In this document: positions 40,306 to 48,980 of the stretch, in pieces
How positions within the stretch are numbered: position 1 is the first letter of the stretch
How the letters are laid out: each line of letters begins with the position of its first letter
DNA from: Palsa-343 sp036269135
GTDB lineage: Bacteria > Acidobacteriota > Terriglobia > Terriglobales > Acidobacteriaceae
Assembly (NCBI GenBank): GCA_036269135.1
Contig: DATASQ010000053.1
Span: 62,001-126,000 of the forward strand
DNA: 64,000 nt
Direction: 5' to 3'
The notes under the pieces: model-generated
Told to the model about the DNA's origin: nothing
Databases searched by the model: none
The model's input: only the letters and a program-made list of their open reading frames with translations
Made by a program: the position numbers and the translations under genes

Positions 40306-41936
40306 TAGCGCGAAGCCTCAATGAACGTCACTTTATTGATTTCCTTCAGCGTGGTATGCCCCCGCCGTATCCGATCCAGCGCGCTTTCCCGCAGGAAGTG
40401 CATGCCTTCCTGCTGCGCCAGCTTCCGCACCTCGGAGCTGGGCTTCTTCTCCAGAATGATTTCCCGGATGGGGTCCGTCAAATCCAGCAGTTCGTGAATC
40501 GCCGTCCGCCCCCGGTAGCCCGTTCCTCCGCATTCAATGCACCCGCGCCCCTCGCGAAAGGGGAAATCCCGCCACTCGCTCAGCTCCAGACCGCTCTGCC
40601 TCAGCGTCTCGTCATCGTACCGCACCTCCTGCGCGCAGTATTCGCAGATGGTGCGCACCAGCCGCTGCGCCAGAATGCAGTTCAGCGCCGAGACGAAGTT
40701 GTACGCTTCCACGCCCATGTTCAGAAAGCGCCCCAGCACATCCACCACGTTGTTGGCGTGGACCGTCGTGAACACCAGGTGCCCCGTCAGCGCCGAGTTG
40801 ATGGCGATCTGCGCCGTTTCCTGGTCGCGGATCTCGCCCACCAGAATCTTGTCGGGATCGTGCCGCAGAATCGACCGCAGGCCGCGCGCAAAGGTCAGCC
40901 CCTTCTTTTCGTTCACCGGGATCTGCGTGATCCCGCGAATCTGGTATTCCACCGGATCTTCAATGGTGATGATCTTGTCTTCGTCGCTCTTGATCTCGTT
41001 CAGTGCCGCGTACAGCGTCGTCGTTTTGCCCGAGCCGGTCGGTCCCGTCACCAGCACCATGCCGTACGGCTCGCGAATATAACGCCGGAATCGCCGCAGA
41101 TCCTCTTCCGCGAAGCCCACCACATCCAGGGTCAGCTTGCGGAACTTCTCGCTCATCGACTCCTTGTCCAGCACGCGCAGCACGGCATTCTCGCCATGCA
41201 CCGTGGGCATAATGGACACGCGGAAGTCGATCAGCCGCGTCTTGTAGCGAACGCGAAAACGGCCGTCTTGCGGAACGCGCCGCTCGGCAATGTCCAGCTC
41301 GCTCATCACCTTGATGCGCGACAGGATGGTCGTGTGGTGCTCGCGCGCAATCGGGGCCATCGCCATCTGCAGCACGCCGTCGATGCGGTACTTCACAATC
41401 ACCGAATCGTCGTAGGTCTCAATGTGAATGTCCGACGCGCGGCGTTCCAGCGCGGTAAAAATCGTCGTATCCACCAGGCGGATAATCGGGCTGATGTCCT
41501 CTTCCGAGGTCAGCTTCTCAATCGAAATGTTCTCGTCGGGATTGTCGTCGGACGACAGCACGTCAAACGTCAGTCCCTCCGACGCCTCGTCCAGCACGCG
41601 CTGGCTCTGCTCCGTCTTCTTCAGCAGATCGGTGATCTGCGACAGCGTCGCCACCCGCGTCACGATCCGCTTGCCCAGCAGGCCGCTGATCTCGTCCAGC
41701 GTCATCAGCTTGCTGGGATCGCTCACCGCGATGACCAGACGCTCCTCGTCCGGCTGCTCCAGCGGCACGAAGTTGTAGCGGAACATCATGTCCACCGGCA
41801 CCGAGCGCAGCACCTCGTGCTGGATGCGGAAGTTCCGCAGGTCGACGAACTCGCAGCGATAGCGCCGCGCCAGCGTCTGCGCCTGCAAAGTCTCGTCCTG
41901 CTCGGTCGGGATCGGAATGGGGGGAGCCTGAGCCAT
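40305..41936 (-). CDS. pilB: Type IV pilus / type II secretion ATPase (PilB/GspE family)
   Basis: A 543-residue hexameric motor: N-terminal MshEN-like domain, Walker A GPTGSGKT (298-305), Asp box and ILVGEIRD Walker B (364-371), His box TGHLVFTTVHANN, and zinc-binding C431, C434, C466, C469. It powers pilin polymerisation. ATG 41936 has GAGGT upstream. PilB is preferred over GspE because PilMNO-like genes follow, but both remain possible. Confidence 0.93.
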   Translation of the reverse strand: MAQAPPIPIPTEQDETLQAQTLARRYRCEFVDLRNFRIQHEVLRSVPVDMMFRYNFVPLEQPDEERLVIAVSDPSKLMTLDEISGLLGKRIVTRVATLSQITDLLKKTEQSQRVLDEASEGLTFDVLSSDDNPDENISIEKLTSEEDISPIIRLVDTTIFTALERRASDIHIETYDDSVIVKYRIDGVLQMAMAPIAREHHTTILSRIKVMSELDIAERRVPQDGRFRVRYKTRLIDFRVSIMPTVHGENAVLRVLDKESMSEKFRKLTLDVVGFAEEDLRRFRRYIREPYGMVLVTGPTGSGKTTTLYAALNEIKSDEDKIITIEDPVEYQIRGITQIPVNEKKGLTFARGLRSILRHDPDKILVGEIRDQETAQIAINSALTGHLVFTTVHANNVVDVLGRFLNMGVEAYNFVSALNCILAQRLVRTICEYCAQEVRYDDETLRQSGLELSEWRDFPFREGRGCIECGGTGYRGRTAIHELLDLTDPIREIILEKKPSSEVRKLAQQEGMHFLRESALDRIRRGHTTLKEINKVTFIEASR

Positions 41937-41977
41937 ACTCAAAACCTCGTTGACTGCCTTGCTTACAACTGCTCTCT

Positions 41978-42030
41978 GCTGTCACCCTGAGCGAGTCGCC
42001 ATCGGGCGGCGAGTCGAACGGGCCAGGGCT
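41978..42030. repeat. Possible intergenic repeat between pilC and pilB
   Basis: The 110-bp gap contains GTCACCCTGAGCGAGTCGCC and a short inverted GGCGAGTCG/CGAGTCGCC-like duplication (gcgagtcg occurs twice). It resembles the 21525 repeat only in 'tcA/CcctgA.cga'. Weak. Confidence 0.3.
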
Positions 42031-42046
42031 GAGGCGCTTCAGCGCA

Positions 42047-43246
42047 TCAGCCGCCGAAATTCGCCGCGTTGCTCATCGAGAAGATGGGCAGATACAGCGC
42101 GATCAGAATCACCACCACCACCACGCCCATCACGATCAGAATGGCCGGCTCAATCAGTGCCAGAGCCGCGGTCAACGCCGTCTGCACGTCTTCTTCGAAG
42201 AATTCAGCTACCGAGTTCAGCATCTGCGGCAGCGCGCCCGTCGACTCGCCGACCTCGATCATCTCCACCGAAAGCGCGGGGAAAACCTTCGTCGCCTCGA
42301 GGCTCTTCGCCAGTCCGTTGCCTTCCCGCACGCTGGTCACCGACGTAGAAACGGCCTTGCTGATCCGTTTGCTGGTGATCGACCGCGCGGCTGTCTCCAG
42401 CGACGGCACCAGAGGTATGCCTCCGCTCAGCAGCGTCGACAGGGTGCGCGCAAACATCGCCACCTGATACTTCAGCCAGATCTTCCCGAACAGGGGCAGG
42501 GCAATGCGTATCCGGTCGATCCGCTCCGCTCCTGCATCGCTGCGCCCCCAGCGCCACAGTCCATACCCGACCAGCGCCAGCGCCGGCAGGATATAGAGGA
42601 TGTAGTGCTGCGCGCCCTTGCCCAGCGCCAGCATCATCAGCGTGAGCGTCGGCAGCTTCGTCCCGATCTGCGCGTAAAGCTTCGCAAACTGCGGCACCAC
42701 GAAGGTGACCAGGAAAACGAACATCCCGAACACCAGGGTGATGAGCAGCGCCGGATAAATCAGCGACGCCTGCAGCTTCTTGCGGAACGCCAGCGAGATC
42801 CGCTGAAAGGACAGGTAGCGTCCCAGCACCTCTTCCAGATTCCCCGCTCGCTCGCCGGCCAGCAGCGTGGTGGTGTACATCAGCGGGAAACCGCCCTGCG
42901 CCTCAAAGGCCACCGAGATCGGCTCGCCCGTCCGCACCCGCGCCGACACATTCTGCAGCTGTGCGGAAAAATTGGGATTCTTCTGCCCCTTCGCCAGCAT
43001 TTCGAGTGAGCCCAGGATCGGCAGGCCCGCCTTGATCAGCGTGAGGAACTGCTGGTTGAAGATCAGGAATGTCTCGAGCTTCGCCTTGCGTGCTCCGCCC
43101 CCCAGCGCCCCGCGCGGCTTGACGGAGTAGACGTAGTAGCCCGCCTGCGAGAAGCGCTGGCGCAGCTCGTCGGCGGTCGCCGCCGACTGTACCTGCTCCT
43201 GCACGCGGCCCCGCTCATCGGCCAGCCTGATGACAAATTCAGCCAT
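42047..43246 (-). CDS. pilC: Inner-membrane platform protein (PilC/GspF family)
   Basis: A 399-residue protein with two GspF domains, each helical cytoplasmic bundle followed by membrane helices: FNQQFLTLIKAGLPILGSLEML and LLAGERAGNLEEVLGRYL in the first; FARTLSTLLSGGIPLVPSLE and MIEVGESTGALPQMLNSVAEFFEEDV in the second, ending with LIEPAILIVMGVVVVVILIALYLPIFSM. It transmits ATPase motion to pilin. It is the first gene of the seven-gene operon. Confidence 0.95.
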   Translation of the reverse strand: MAEFVIRLADERGRVQEQVQSAATADELRQRFSQAGYYVYSVKPRGALGGGARKAKLETFLIFNQQFLTLIKAGLPILGSLEMLAKGQKNPNFSAQLQNVSARVRTGEPISVAFEAQGGFPLMYTTTLLAGERAGNLEEVLGRYLSFQRISLAFRKKLQASLIYPALLITLVFGMFVFLVTFVVPQFAKLYAQIGTKLPTLTLMMLALGKGAQHYILYILPALALVGYGLWRWGRSDAGAERIDRIRIALPLFGKIWLKYQVAMFARTLSTLLSGGIPLVPSLETAARSITSKRISKAVSTSVTSVREGNGLAKSLEATKVFPALSVEMIEVGESTGALPQMLNSVAEFFEEDVQTALTAALALIEPAILIVMGVVVVVILIALYLPIFSMSNAANFGG

Positions 43247-44044
43247 ATTCTTCGGTCACGGAAAGTATCGCCGGCGTCCCTTGAGGGATCGGACCGACGC
43301 TGAGAAAACCTCTTCTAAGCCTAGCAGTTCACAGCGTTGGACGCGGAAATGCGACGATTCGTGTACTGGACGAGTCCGGCCCCCTAAACGCTCACACAGT
43401 GGAGTTGTCCTTCTAAAGTGGACGAGGCTGGCCCATGCTAGCCCTGCGGGTGGCCCCTTCCAGGCCGCCTTTGGCTTGAGTGGGGCGGAGTGAACCCCGG
43501 AGACCCCCAATCGGCCCGGGCGAGGGCTGATCGAAGAGATTTCCTGCTTTCCTGATCCGAAGAACTGCGAGCGACCGGCGCATTCGGCCCTTGCCGGATA
43601 TAGCCGCTTGAGGCACTTGCCAGAGGCGCCGCGGGGCAGTAAAGCGGTTTCGCGTGCATGTGGGGCGTTGTGGGTTTCCACACGATGAAGGAGTGCCGCT
43701 GAGGAGCGCCCATTAGGCACGGGCGGGGCGGAAGGCGAGAGAGCGATCCGGTACCGGACAGAAGAATGCAGAGGCTGAGAGGTGACAGGAGAGCCCTTCC
43801 AGATAGCCACTCAATTAACAGGGAATCACCGATACGCAGGCAGGTACCTATACCCGAGTGGGAAAACCTGGGGTGCGTAACGGTAAAGGAGTGCGTCATC
43901 CAGCAAGACAAGACAGGGGAAACGCTATCCCCCGCTCGTCGTGGCGAAAACGCGGGGGGATATCCGACCCCAGGCTCTGCGCGGGCTGGAGTTGGAAGAC
44001 ACACCGGTGAGAGCAGCCGGTTCGCCTAAATTGTTGATCGGATT
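43247..44044. other. 798-bp gene-free block between pilus operon and tRNA-Ala
   Basis: No convincing gene on either strand: open frames of 180-190 codons on the minus strand overlap in different phases and show no domain, signal peptide or ribosome binding site. Visible structure includes the palindrome CCGGTACCGG (43749-43758), the hairpin TGTGG-GTTT-CCACA (43669-43682), a near-perfect ATCCCCCGC/GCGGGGGGAT inverted repeat (43927-43961) and a direct repeat TGGACGAG..GGCCC (43367, 43419). It could be a structured RNA or a decayed element. Confidence 0.5.
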
Positions 44045-44120
44045 TGGTGGACCTGGTCGGGATCGAACCGACGACCTCTTCCATGCCATGGAAGCGCGCT
44101 CCCAGCTGCGCCACAGGCCC
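44045..44120 (-). tRNA. tRNA-Ala (GGC)
   Basis: A 76-nt cloverleaf on the minus strand: acceptor GGGCCTG/CAGGTCC with the alanine identity pair G3-U70, encoded CCA, and anticodon loop ATGGCAT giving GGC. Confidence 0.96.
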
Positions 44121-44299
44121 ACGAGCGGGACTATCCTATTTTCATGGAGCAGGAACGATTCGTCAATGAAACCGGGGACGGCTGCCCGCCCGGAGACCAT
44201 GCGGAACGGGGAGCCCGAGCATGTCGGGCACCCGGAATCGGCACGGTGGCACAACCCGCAAAGCAACCGGATCAAGGGCGGAGGCATCGTCGTGTCCAT

Positions 44300-44953
44300 A
44301 TGCTCCCAGTCCGTCCGGTGGTTCTCCTGATCTTCGCGGCCCTTCCCTGGTCTCTCGCGGCGCAGCCTGCGGCGGCCGATCCCGCACCCTCGGTCATGTC
44401 GAACGCGCTGCAGCCCGCGCTTGCGCAGGTAAACCAGGCCATCTCCAATGTCGATATCCGGCACTGGAAGGCGCCGAGTTCGGTGAAGTCGGCGGCAGCC
44501 GGCGATATCTCCTCCATTCAGCGCGACTTGTCCGGAACGCTGGCAGGACTGATGAGTCAGGCTCAGGCAGCCCCGGGGTCGATTCCCTCGTCGTTTGCGG
44601 TTTATCGCAATGTGGATGCTCTATACGACACGCTGCTGCGGGTGGTCGAGACGGCCGATCTGTCAGCCCCGGACCCGGATGCGATGGCCCTGGAGACGGC
44701 GTTGAAGCAGCTGGAAGAGGCGCGAACGGACCTGGGCGAGCGGATTCTGGCGGCGACGCAGGCACAGCAGAATGAGGTGGTTCGCCTGCGGACCGTGATC
44801 GCGCGGGCGGCCGCGGCGCCGCCGAAGCCGGTCAGGACCATCGTGGTGGATGACGGACCCGTGAAGAAGGAGAAGGTCGAGCATCATCGGCACACCACAA
44901 AGAAGCCGACAAAGAAACCCGAGGAGACGACTCCGAAACCCAATCCCCAGTAG
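44300..44953 (+). CDS. Hypothetical periplasmic helical protein
   Basis: A 217-residue protein with a signal peptide (LPVRPVVLLIFAALPWSLAAQP). Mostly helical Ala/Leu/Glu-rich body (LQPALAQVNQAISNVDIRHW; MALETALKQLEEARTDLGERI) and a Lys/Pro/His-rich tail (HHRHTTKKPTKKPEETTPKP). The tail could bind anionic polymers or metals. No family recognised. ATG 44300 was chosen at the signal peptide; GTG 44294 is also possible. Confidence 0.65.
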   Translation: MLPVRPVVLLIFAALPWSLAAQPAAADPAPSVMSNALQPALAQVNQAISNVDIRHWKAPSSVKSAAAGDISSIQRDLSGTLAGLMSQAQAAPGSIPSSFAVYRNVDALYDTLLRVVETADLSAPDPDAMALETALKQLEEARTDLGERILAATQAQQNEVVRLRTVIARAAAAPPKPVRTIVVDDGPVKKEKVEHHRHTTKKPTKKPEETTPKPNPQ

Positions 44954-45135
44954 CACTTTTGCCGAGATCCACCGAAATCGCGGGAACCCTGGCCGGGGGC
45001 GCCGTGTCTAAAGGAACAGAGCGAGCGAGGCATCCGGTTCCTGCAGTAACCCGGTACGCTGACCAGCGTGCCGGGCACCGGATTTGCGATGCGCGGGATC
45101 GAGCGCATTCCTGCTAGGCTGAAGGGAGCATCTGG

Positions 45136-45831
45136 ATGCAGGCGGGTACGGTCTTGGGGAATCTGGCAGGCGTTATCGGTGTTCATCCCGAAGAAGCTGC
45201 GGTGATTGAGCAGCTGAAGGCGGGGTCGGAGGAGGCGTTTGGCTGGCTGATTTCCCGGTATCAGCAACCGCTCTACAGTCTCATTTACCGCATCCTGCCG
45301 AATCCCGGCGACGCCGCCGATATCACGCAGGAAGTCTTCGTGAAGATCTTTCGCGGCATCGGGCGCTTTCATGGCGAAGCCAGCCTGCGGACCTGGGTCT
45401 ATCGCATCGCGCTGCATGAGGCGCTGAACCAGCGGCGCTGGTGGTCGCGGCACCAGAAGCAGGAGCTGGCCCTGGACGCGGAGGCGGACGATCAATATGC
45501 CGCCCCGTCCGAGAGCCTGATCGATCCGCAGGATTCCCCTTTCGACGCTGCGGCCCATGCCGAAGTGGCGGCCCGCGTCGAGGCTGCGCTGCGCGAGGTG
45601 CCGGAGCCGTTCCGGACGGTCGTGGTGCTGCGCGATATTGAAGGTTTTGGTTACGAGGAGATCGCCGAAATTCTGAATGCTAATCTCGGCACAGTCAAGT
45701 CGCGGCTGATGCGCGGCCGGGCCCACCTGAAGTGCCGCCTGGCGCCCTACATGGAAGCGGCCAGCCGCCGGCGTTCTCCTTCTTCTGTTGCTTCTCTTCC
45801 CCCCGCCTGCTCCATTGAGGAGGCTGTATGA
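45136..45831 (+). CDS. ECF RNA polymerase sigma factor (RpoE-like)
   Basis: A 231-residue sigma factor: region 2 EAFGWLISRYQQPLYSLIYRIL and DAADITQEVFVKIFRGIGRFHGE, region 4 VPEPFRTVVVLRDIEGFGYEEIAEILNANLGTVKSRLMRGRAHL. The following anti-sigma gene overlaps its stop by ATGA. Its N-terminus (first ~20 residues) is longer than usual. It should respond to envelope stress. Confidence 0.93.
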   Translation: MQAGTVLGNLAGVIGVHPEEAAVIEQLKAGSEEAFGWLISRYQQPLYSLIYRILPNPGDAADITQEVFVKIFRGIGRFHGEASLRTWVYRIALHEALNQRRWWSRHQKQELALDAEADDQYAAPSESLIDPQDSPFDAAAHAEVAARVEAALREVPEPFRTVVVLRDIEGFGYEEIAEILNANLGTVKSRLMRGRAHLKCRLAPYMEAASRRRSPSSVASLPPACSIEEAV

Positions 45832-46508
45832 GTTCGTGCGATTCGATTCGCGAGCAGTTCTCGGCGTATCTGGACGGCAATCTGACCGGTGTCGCAATGC
45901 AGTCGGTGGCGTGGCATCTGGACCACTGCCGCGATTGCGACGCCGAGTTCGGGCAATGGCGCAACCTGCAGCATGCGCTGGGAACCCTGACGCCGGTGCG
46001 ACCGCCGGCGGACCTGAATCTGCGTATCCGCGTGGCGCTCTCCCAGGAACATGCGCGCACGGCCCGGAATCGTCTGGCGGCCTGGAAAGTGCGCTGGGAG
46101 AATTCGGTGGCGCCGTTCCTGTGGCAGGCCGGAGCGGGGCTGGCCAGCTCCCTGGTGCTGGTCGGCACGATGGCGTTCCTGATCGGAGCGTTTGCCGCGC
46201 CGTTGCCGGCCTCGGCGCGCGATGAGCCTCTGGGCATGGCGACCGCCCCGCACTTCCTGTATTCAACCGTCGAGGCCAATTCGGGAACGATGGACGGCAA
46301 AGGAGCGCCGGTGACGGTCGAGGTCTACGTGGACGCGCAGGGGCGCGTGTACGACTACGACATTGTTGCCGGTCCGAGCGATCCGGCGACCCGGGCGGAG
46401 CTGGAGACGCTGCTGCTCTCAAGCAAGTTCCAGCCGGCGGAGTGGTTCGGGCAGCCGGTACGCGGCGTCGCGGTGCTGTCGTTCTCCGGCGTGGATGTAC
46501 AGGGATAA
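45828..46508 (+). CDS. Zinc-finger anti-sigma factor with TonB-C-like periplasmic domain
   Basis: A 226-residue bitopic protein. N-terminal ZAS motif H30-x3-C34-x2-C37 binds and inhibits the sigma factor. A membrane helix spans about 102-124 (GAGLASSLVLVGTMAFLIGAF). The periplasmic part VTVEVYVDAQGRVYDYDIV...ELETLLLSSKFQPAEW...VRGVAVLSF resembles the TonB C-terminal domain. This fusion suggests sensing of TonB-type interactions or cell-envelope state. It overlaps the sigma gene by 4 nt. Confidence 0.88.
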   Translation: MSSCDSIREQFSAYLDGNLTGVAMQSVAWHLDHCRDCDAEFGQWRNLQHALGTLTPVRPPADLNLRIRVALSQEHARTARNRLAAWKVRWENSVAPFLWQAGAGLASSLVLVGTMAFLIGAFAAPLPASARDEPLGMATAPHFLYSTVEANSGTMDGKGAPVTVEVYVDAQGRVYDYDIVAGPSDPATRAELETLLLSSKFQPAEWFGQPVRGVAVLSFSGVDVQG

Positions 46509-46550
46509 AAGCAGGGAGCGGGGCGCAGGGAATTCTCGAAGCTCCAACTG

Positions 46551-46581
46551 AAAAGCCCGCGCGACGCGGGCTTTTTCTTTT
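46551..46581 (+). terminator. Rho-independent terminator
   Basis: AGCCCGCG-CGA-CGCGGGCT with flanking AAAA and TTTTTCTTTTT; ends the sigma/anti-sigma operon and can also serve the convergent gene. Confidence 0.9.
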
Positions 46582-46649
46582 TCTCTCTACAAATTCAAAA
46601 TTGCGCGGGCGCGAAGATGATCCGTGGGCGGCGGCCGATTCACCCTGAT

Positions 46650-47192
46650 CTATCGGCTGGCCGGAGGGAGACCCAGCGTGGCTTCGATGGCTTTTTTCCA
46701 GGCCGAACCGCTGGTGCGATCCTGGGCGCCCATGCTTTCGACAATCGCATTCGTTCCCGCATTGAGAGCGGTGCGGGCATAGGTGACTTCGACCGTTGTA
46801 TGAGAGCTGCCGGCGGCGGTCAGATGCACGTCGATGAGGCTGACCAGGACATCGGGGATCAGCGAGACATACTGCATGCGGCCGGCGGCAAGATCGAAGA
46901 CGGTGTTGACCCAGACGCTGGTGTGCGGGCCGTGCTGGACGGTGAAGACAGCGCCTTCGGTGTCTTTAGCGGTCTGCGGGTAGAGAAAGACGGGGTTCCA
47001 GGGCTTGCCGGCCCAGGCGCGCTCGCCTTCGGGACCGAAGAGGGGAGCGACACGGGCGAGAGGCGCGGCAAGGGTGAAGCGGAACGTACTCACGATGTGT
47101 GCAGGAGCAGGCGGCGGGGACTGCGCCTGGAGCGCGGGGACCGCGGCGGCGAGGACGAAAAGGGCGGCGAGTGTGGTGGGGGCAGGGATCAT
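46650..47192 (-). CDS. Secreted SRPBCC-like protein
   Basis: A 180-residue exported protein (IPAPTTLAALFVLAAAVPALQAQ). The body (FRFTLAAPLARVAPLFGPEGERAWAG, PVFLYPQTAKDTEGAVFTVQHG, WVNTVFDLAAGRMQYVSLIPDVLVSLIDVHL) follows the strand/helix order of SRPBCC/polyketide-cyclase-like lipid-binding folds. Start ATG 47192 overlaps the stop of the upstream RHH-like gene and has AAGGAA. A ligand is not known. Confidence 0.65.
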   Translation of the reverse strand: MIPAPTTLAALFVLAAAVPALQAQSPPPAPAHIVSTFRFTLAAPLARVAPLFGPEGERAWAGKPWNPVFLYPQTAKDTEGAVFTVQHGPHTSVWVNTVFDLAAGRMQYVSLIPDVLVSLIDVHLTAAGSSHTTVEVTYARTALNAGTNAIVESMGAQDRTSGSAWKKAIEATLGLPPASR

Positions 47193-47479
47193 TTGTGTTC
47201 CTTCAGGTGGTGGCTGTCCGTAGCCCGGAGGGTGAGGCCGTAAAGCTTTTTGAACTGGTCGATTTCTTTGAGAGTGTCGGGGGAAAAGGCAGCTTTGCCT
47301 TCGAAAGCATGAAGGACAATGCCCTCGATGAGATCGCCGAGGGTCATGTCCTTTAGCTCGGCAACGGCTTTGAGGACCTTGAGAAGCCGCTTTTCGACGC
47401 GGACGCCAGTCTGAACGCGCTCGACCTCAATGGGAATGGATTTGGGTTCGCTCACGGGTACAAATGTACCACAATACAT
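47189..47479 (-). CDS. Ribbon-helix-helix-like small protein
   Basis: A 96-residue protein: IPIEVERVQTGVRVEKRLLKVLKAVAEL then MTLGDLIEGIVLHAFEGK, a strand-helix-helix pattern as in ribbon-helix-helix or MetJ/Arc-type DNA-binding proteins. The ATG at 47479 lies inside a perfect 11-bp inverted repeat; a GTG start at 47455, just after the palindrome, is equally plausible and would make the palindrome a promoter-operator for self-control. It is coupled to the SRPBCC-like gene (4-nt overlap). Confidence 0.65.
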   Translation of the reverse strand: MYCGTFVPVSEPKSIPIEVERVQTGVRVEKRLLKVLKAVAELKDMTLGDLIEGIVLHAFEGKAAFSPDTLKEIDQFKKLYGLTLRATDSHHLKEHK

Positions 47480-47485
47480 TTGTAC
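47458..47485. promoter_or_regulatory. Perfect 11-bp inverted repeat, probable operator
   Basis: GTACAAATGTA and TACATTTGTAC are separated by CCACAA. It is AT-rich against the local GC-rich background and sits at the 5' end of the RHH-like gene. Confidence 0.75.
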
Positions 47486-47562
47486 TTATATTCCGGGGGC
47501 GCTCAGGAGAGTTCACACAAGGGATGGGATGGCGGGAGATCTGGTGATAGTCTGGCGGCGCC

Positions 47563-48591
47563 ATGCGGACTGCTCGATCCTCCGTCTCTGCCCTGTTGTT
47601 CCTCGCCGCGGTGTGCTCGTCCGCGCAGAACGGCTCGGCCACGCTGCCGGAATTGCCGAAGGATCCGCAGGCGATTCTGGCTCTGGCGGAACAGCACTAT
47701 CAACTCAATAGCGCTGCCATGAAGCCCTGGTATTTTCGGGTGAGCTACCAGCTTTACGACAGGACGGGCCAGCCCACAGAAAAAGGGACGGTGGATGATT
47801 GGTGGGCGTCCCCCAGGGTCTATCGCGAGACCTGGATCCAGGGCGGCAACACACTGAGCGTGTGGCACACGGCGGATGGGAAGCGGCTGACCGTGGCGAG
47901 CGGGGATGAAATCCGGTATTTCGAAGCGATGATCCCATCGGATCTGCTGGAACCGCTGCCGCAAAAGCTCGCTGAGAATCTCAAAGGCAGCGAGTTGAAG
48001 CGAGATATGATTTCGTTCGGAAACACCAGGGTTCCCTGCGTGCGGAGCTTCAATCTGGGGCAGGTGGATTCGACCTATTGCTTCGACCCGCATCTGCTCA
48101 TGCTGCTTCTGAAGGTGGACGCGAGCGGTATCGAGTTCCGATACGGGGATTTCGTGAAGGCGGGGGGACGCGATTTCCCGCGTTCGATGATCGAATCAGT
48201 GAATGGGCAAAAGCTACTGATGGCCAGGGTGGAGACGATCGGCGACCTAAGTGCCGACGATCCTGCTTTGGACGTGCCCGCCGATGCAAGGACGGATGGA
48301 TTGGCGTATCCCCATGGCCATGGGGTTTTAGGCAAGCCCACGGGACCCGCGCTCCAGTATCCGTTCGAGGCAAGGGAGGAACGGCTGCAGGGGGCCGTGG
48401 TCTTTGAGGCAAAGATCGACAAAGATGGACGGGTTCAGGATCTGGAGCTTATTGCTGGTCCTGATCCGATTCTGGAAGACGCGGCGCGCAAGACTGCTTC
48501 CCAGTGGCGATTCGAACCCTATCAGGAGAATGGACAGGCCGTCCCGGTGCGGGCGCAGGTTGAATTGATCTTCAGGCTGCATAGAAGGTGA
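47563..48591 (+). CDS. Exported protein with C-terminal TonB-like domain
   Basis: A 342-residue protein: leader RTARSSVSALLFLAAVCSSAQ; a long beta-rich region (KPWYFRVSYQLYDRTGQPTEKGTV; WHTADGKRLTVASGDEIRYFEAM) similar to outer-membrane lipoprotein sorting folds; and a C-terminal TonB-C domain (LQGAVVFEAKIDKDGRVQDLELIAGPDPILEDAARKTASQWRFEPY). It has no membrane anchor apart from the leader, so it is not a normal energy transducer. It is the second TonB-C protein within 2.2 kb, after the anti-sigma factor. Confidence 0.75.
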   Translation: MRTARSSVSALLFLAAVCSSAQNGSATLPELPKDPQAILALAEQHYQLNSAAMKPWYFRVSYQLYDRTGQPTEKGTVDDWWASPRVYRETWIQGGNTLSVWHTADGKRLTVASGDEIRYFEAMIPSDLLEPLPQKLAENLKGSELKRDMISFGNTRVPCVRSFNLGQVDSTYCFDPHLLMLLLKVDASGIEFRYGDFVKAGGRDFPRSMIESVNGQKLLMARVETIGDLSADDPALDVPADARTDGLAYPHGHGVLGKPTGPALQYPFEAREERLQGAVVFEAKIDKDGRVQDLELIAGPDPILEDAARKTASQWRFEPYQENGQAVPVRAQVELIFRLHRR

Positions 48592-48764
48592 GGAAGGGCG
48601 CCGCACGGCAACCGTAAGTTGGTTTCTGGTGGAGCCTCGCCGCTCATCGAAAATTGCGAGGGCCCAGGGAACGGCGCCGAAAACCGTGAGGCAAAGCGTC
48701 CGTCGCGAACCTTTTTGGTCGCAGGAATCTGCGCGTGCCGGAACTGCGGGATGGACGCGCCGGT

Positions 48765-48980
48765 CTAGTTAAACGGAAGAGACGCGGCCGGTCGTCCCAG
48801 AGCCAGTTTCTCGGGGCAGAGATGCTTTGCTTCCAGGCGAAGCCGCTCGGCCGGAGTGTGGTATCCACCGATGGTGCTCATACAGAAGCGGCACACCAGG
48901 AAAGTGGACACTTTCCCCACCACGCGAACAGGGGGAAGCTGACTGGGAATAACGTGCGTGGTCTTGACGGATGGATTCAT
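48765..48980 (-). CDS. Small Cys-containing hypothetical protein
   Basis: A 71-residue protein with a CRFC pair and one further Cys (KHLCPEKL), possibly a metal site. Support comes from a strong GAGGGGGAG ribosome binding site 7-14 nt before ATG 48980. No family is recognised and no operon partner exists. Basic and Pro-rich composition. Confidence 0.5.
   Translation of the reverse strand: MNPSVKTTHVIPSQLPPVRVVGKVSTFLVCRFCMSTIGGYHTPAERLRLEAKHLCPEKLALGRPAASLPFN

Noticed and set aside
40356..41990. 544-codon open frame antisense to the PilB/GspE ATPase
   Set aside because: Shadow of a gene with clear Walker and zinc motifs; composition rich in Arg/His/Gln as in antisense frames.
43438..44004. 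188-codon minus-strand frame in the gene-free block
   Set aside because: No ribosome binding site, no domain, overlapped by similar-length frames in other phases.
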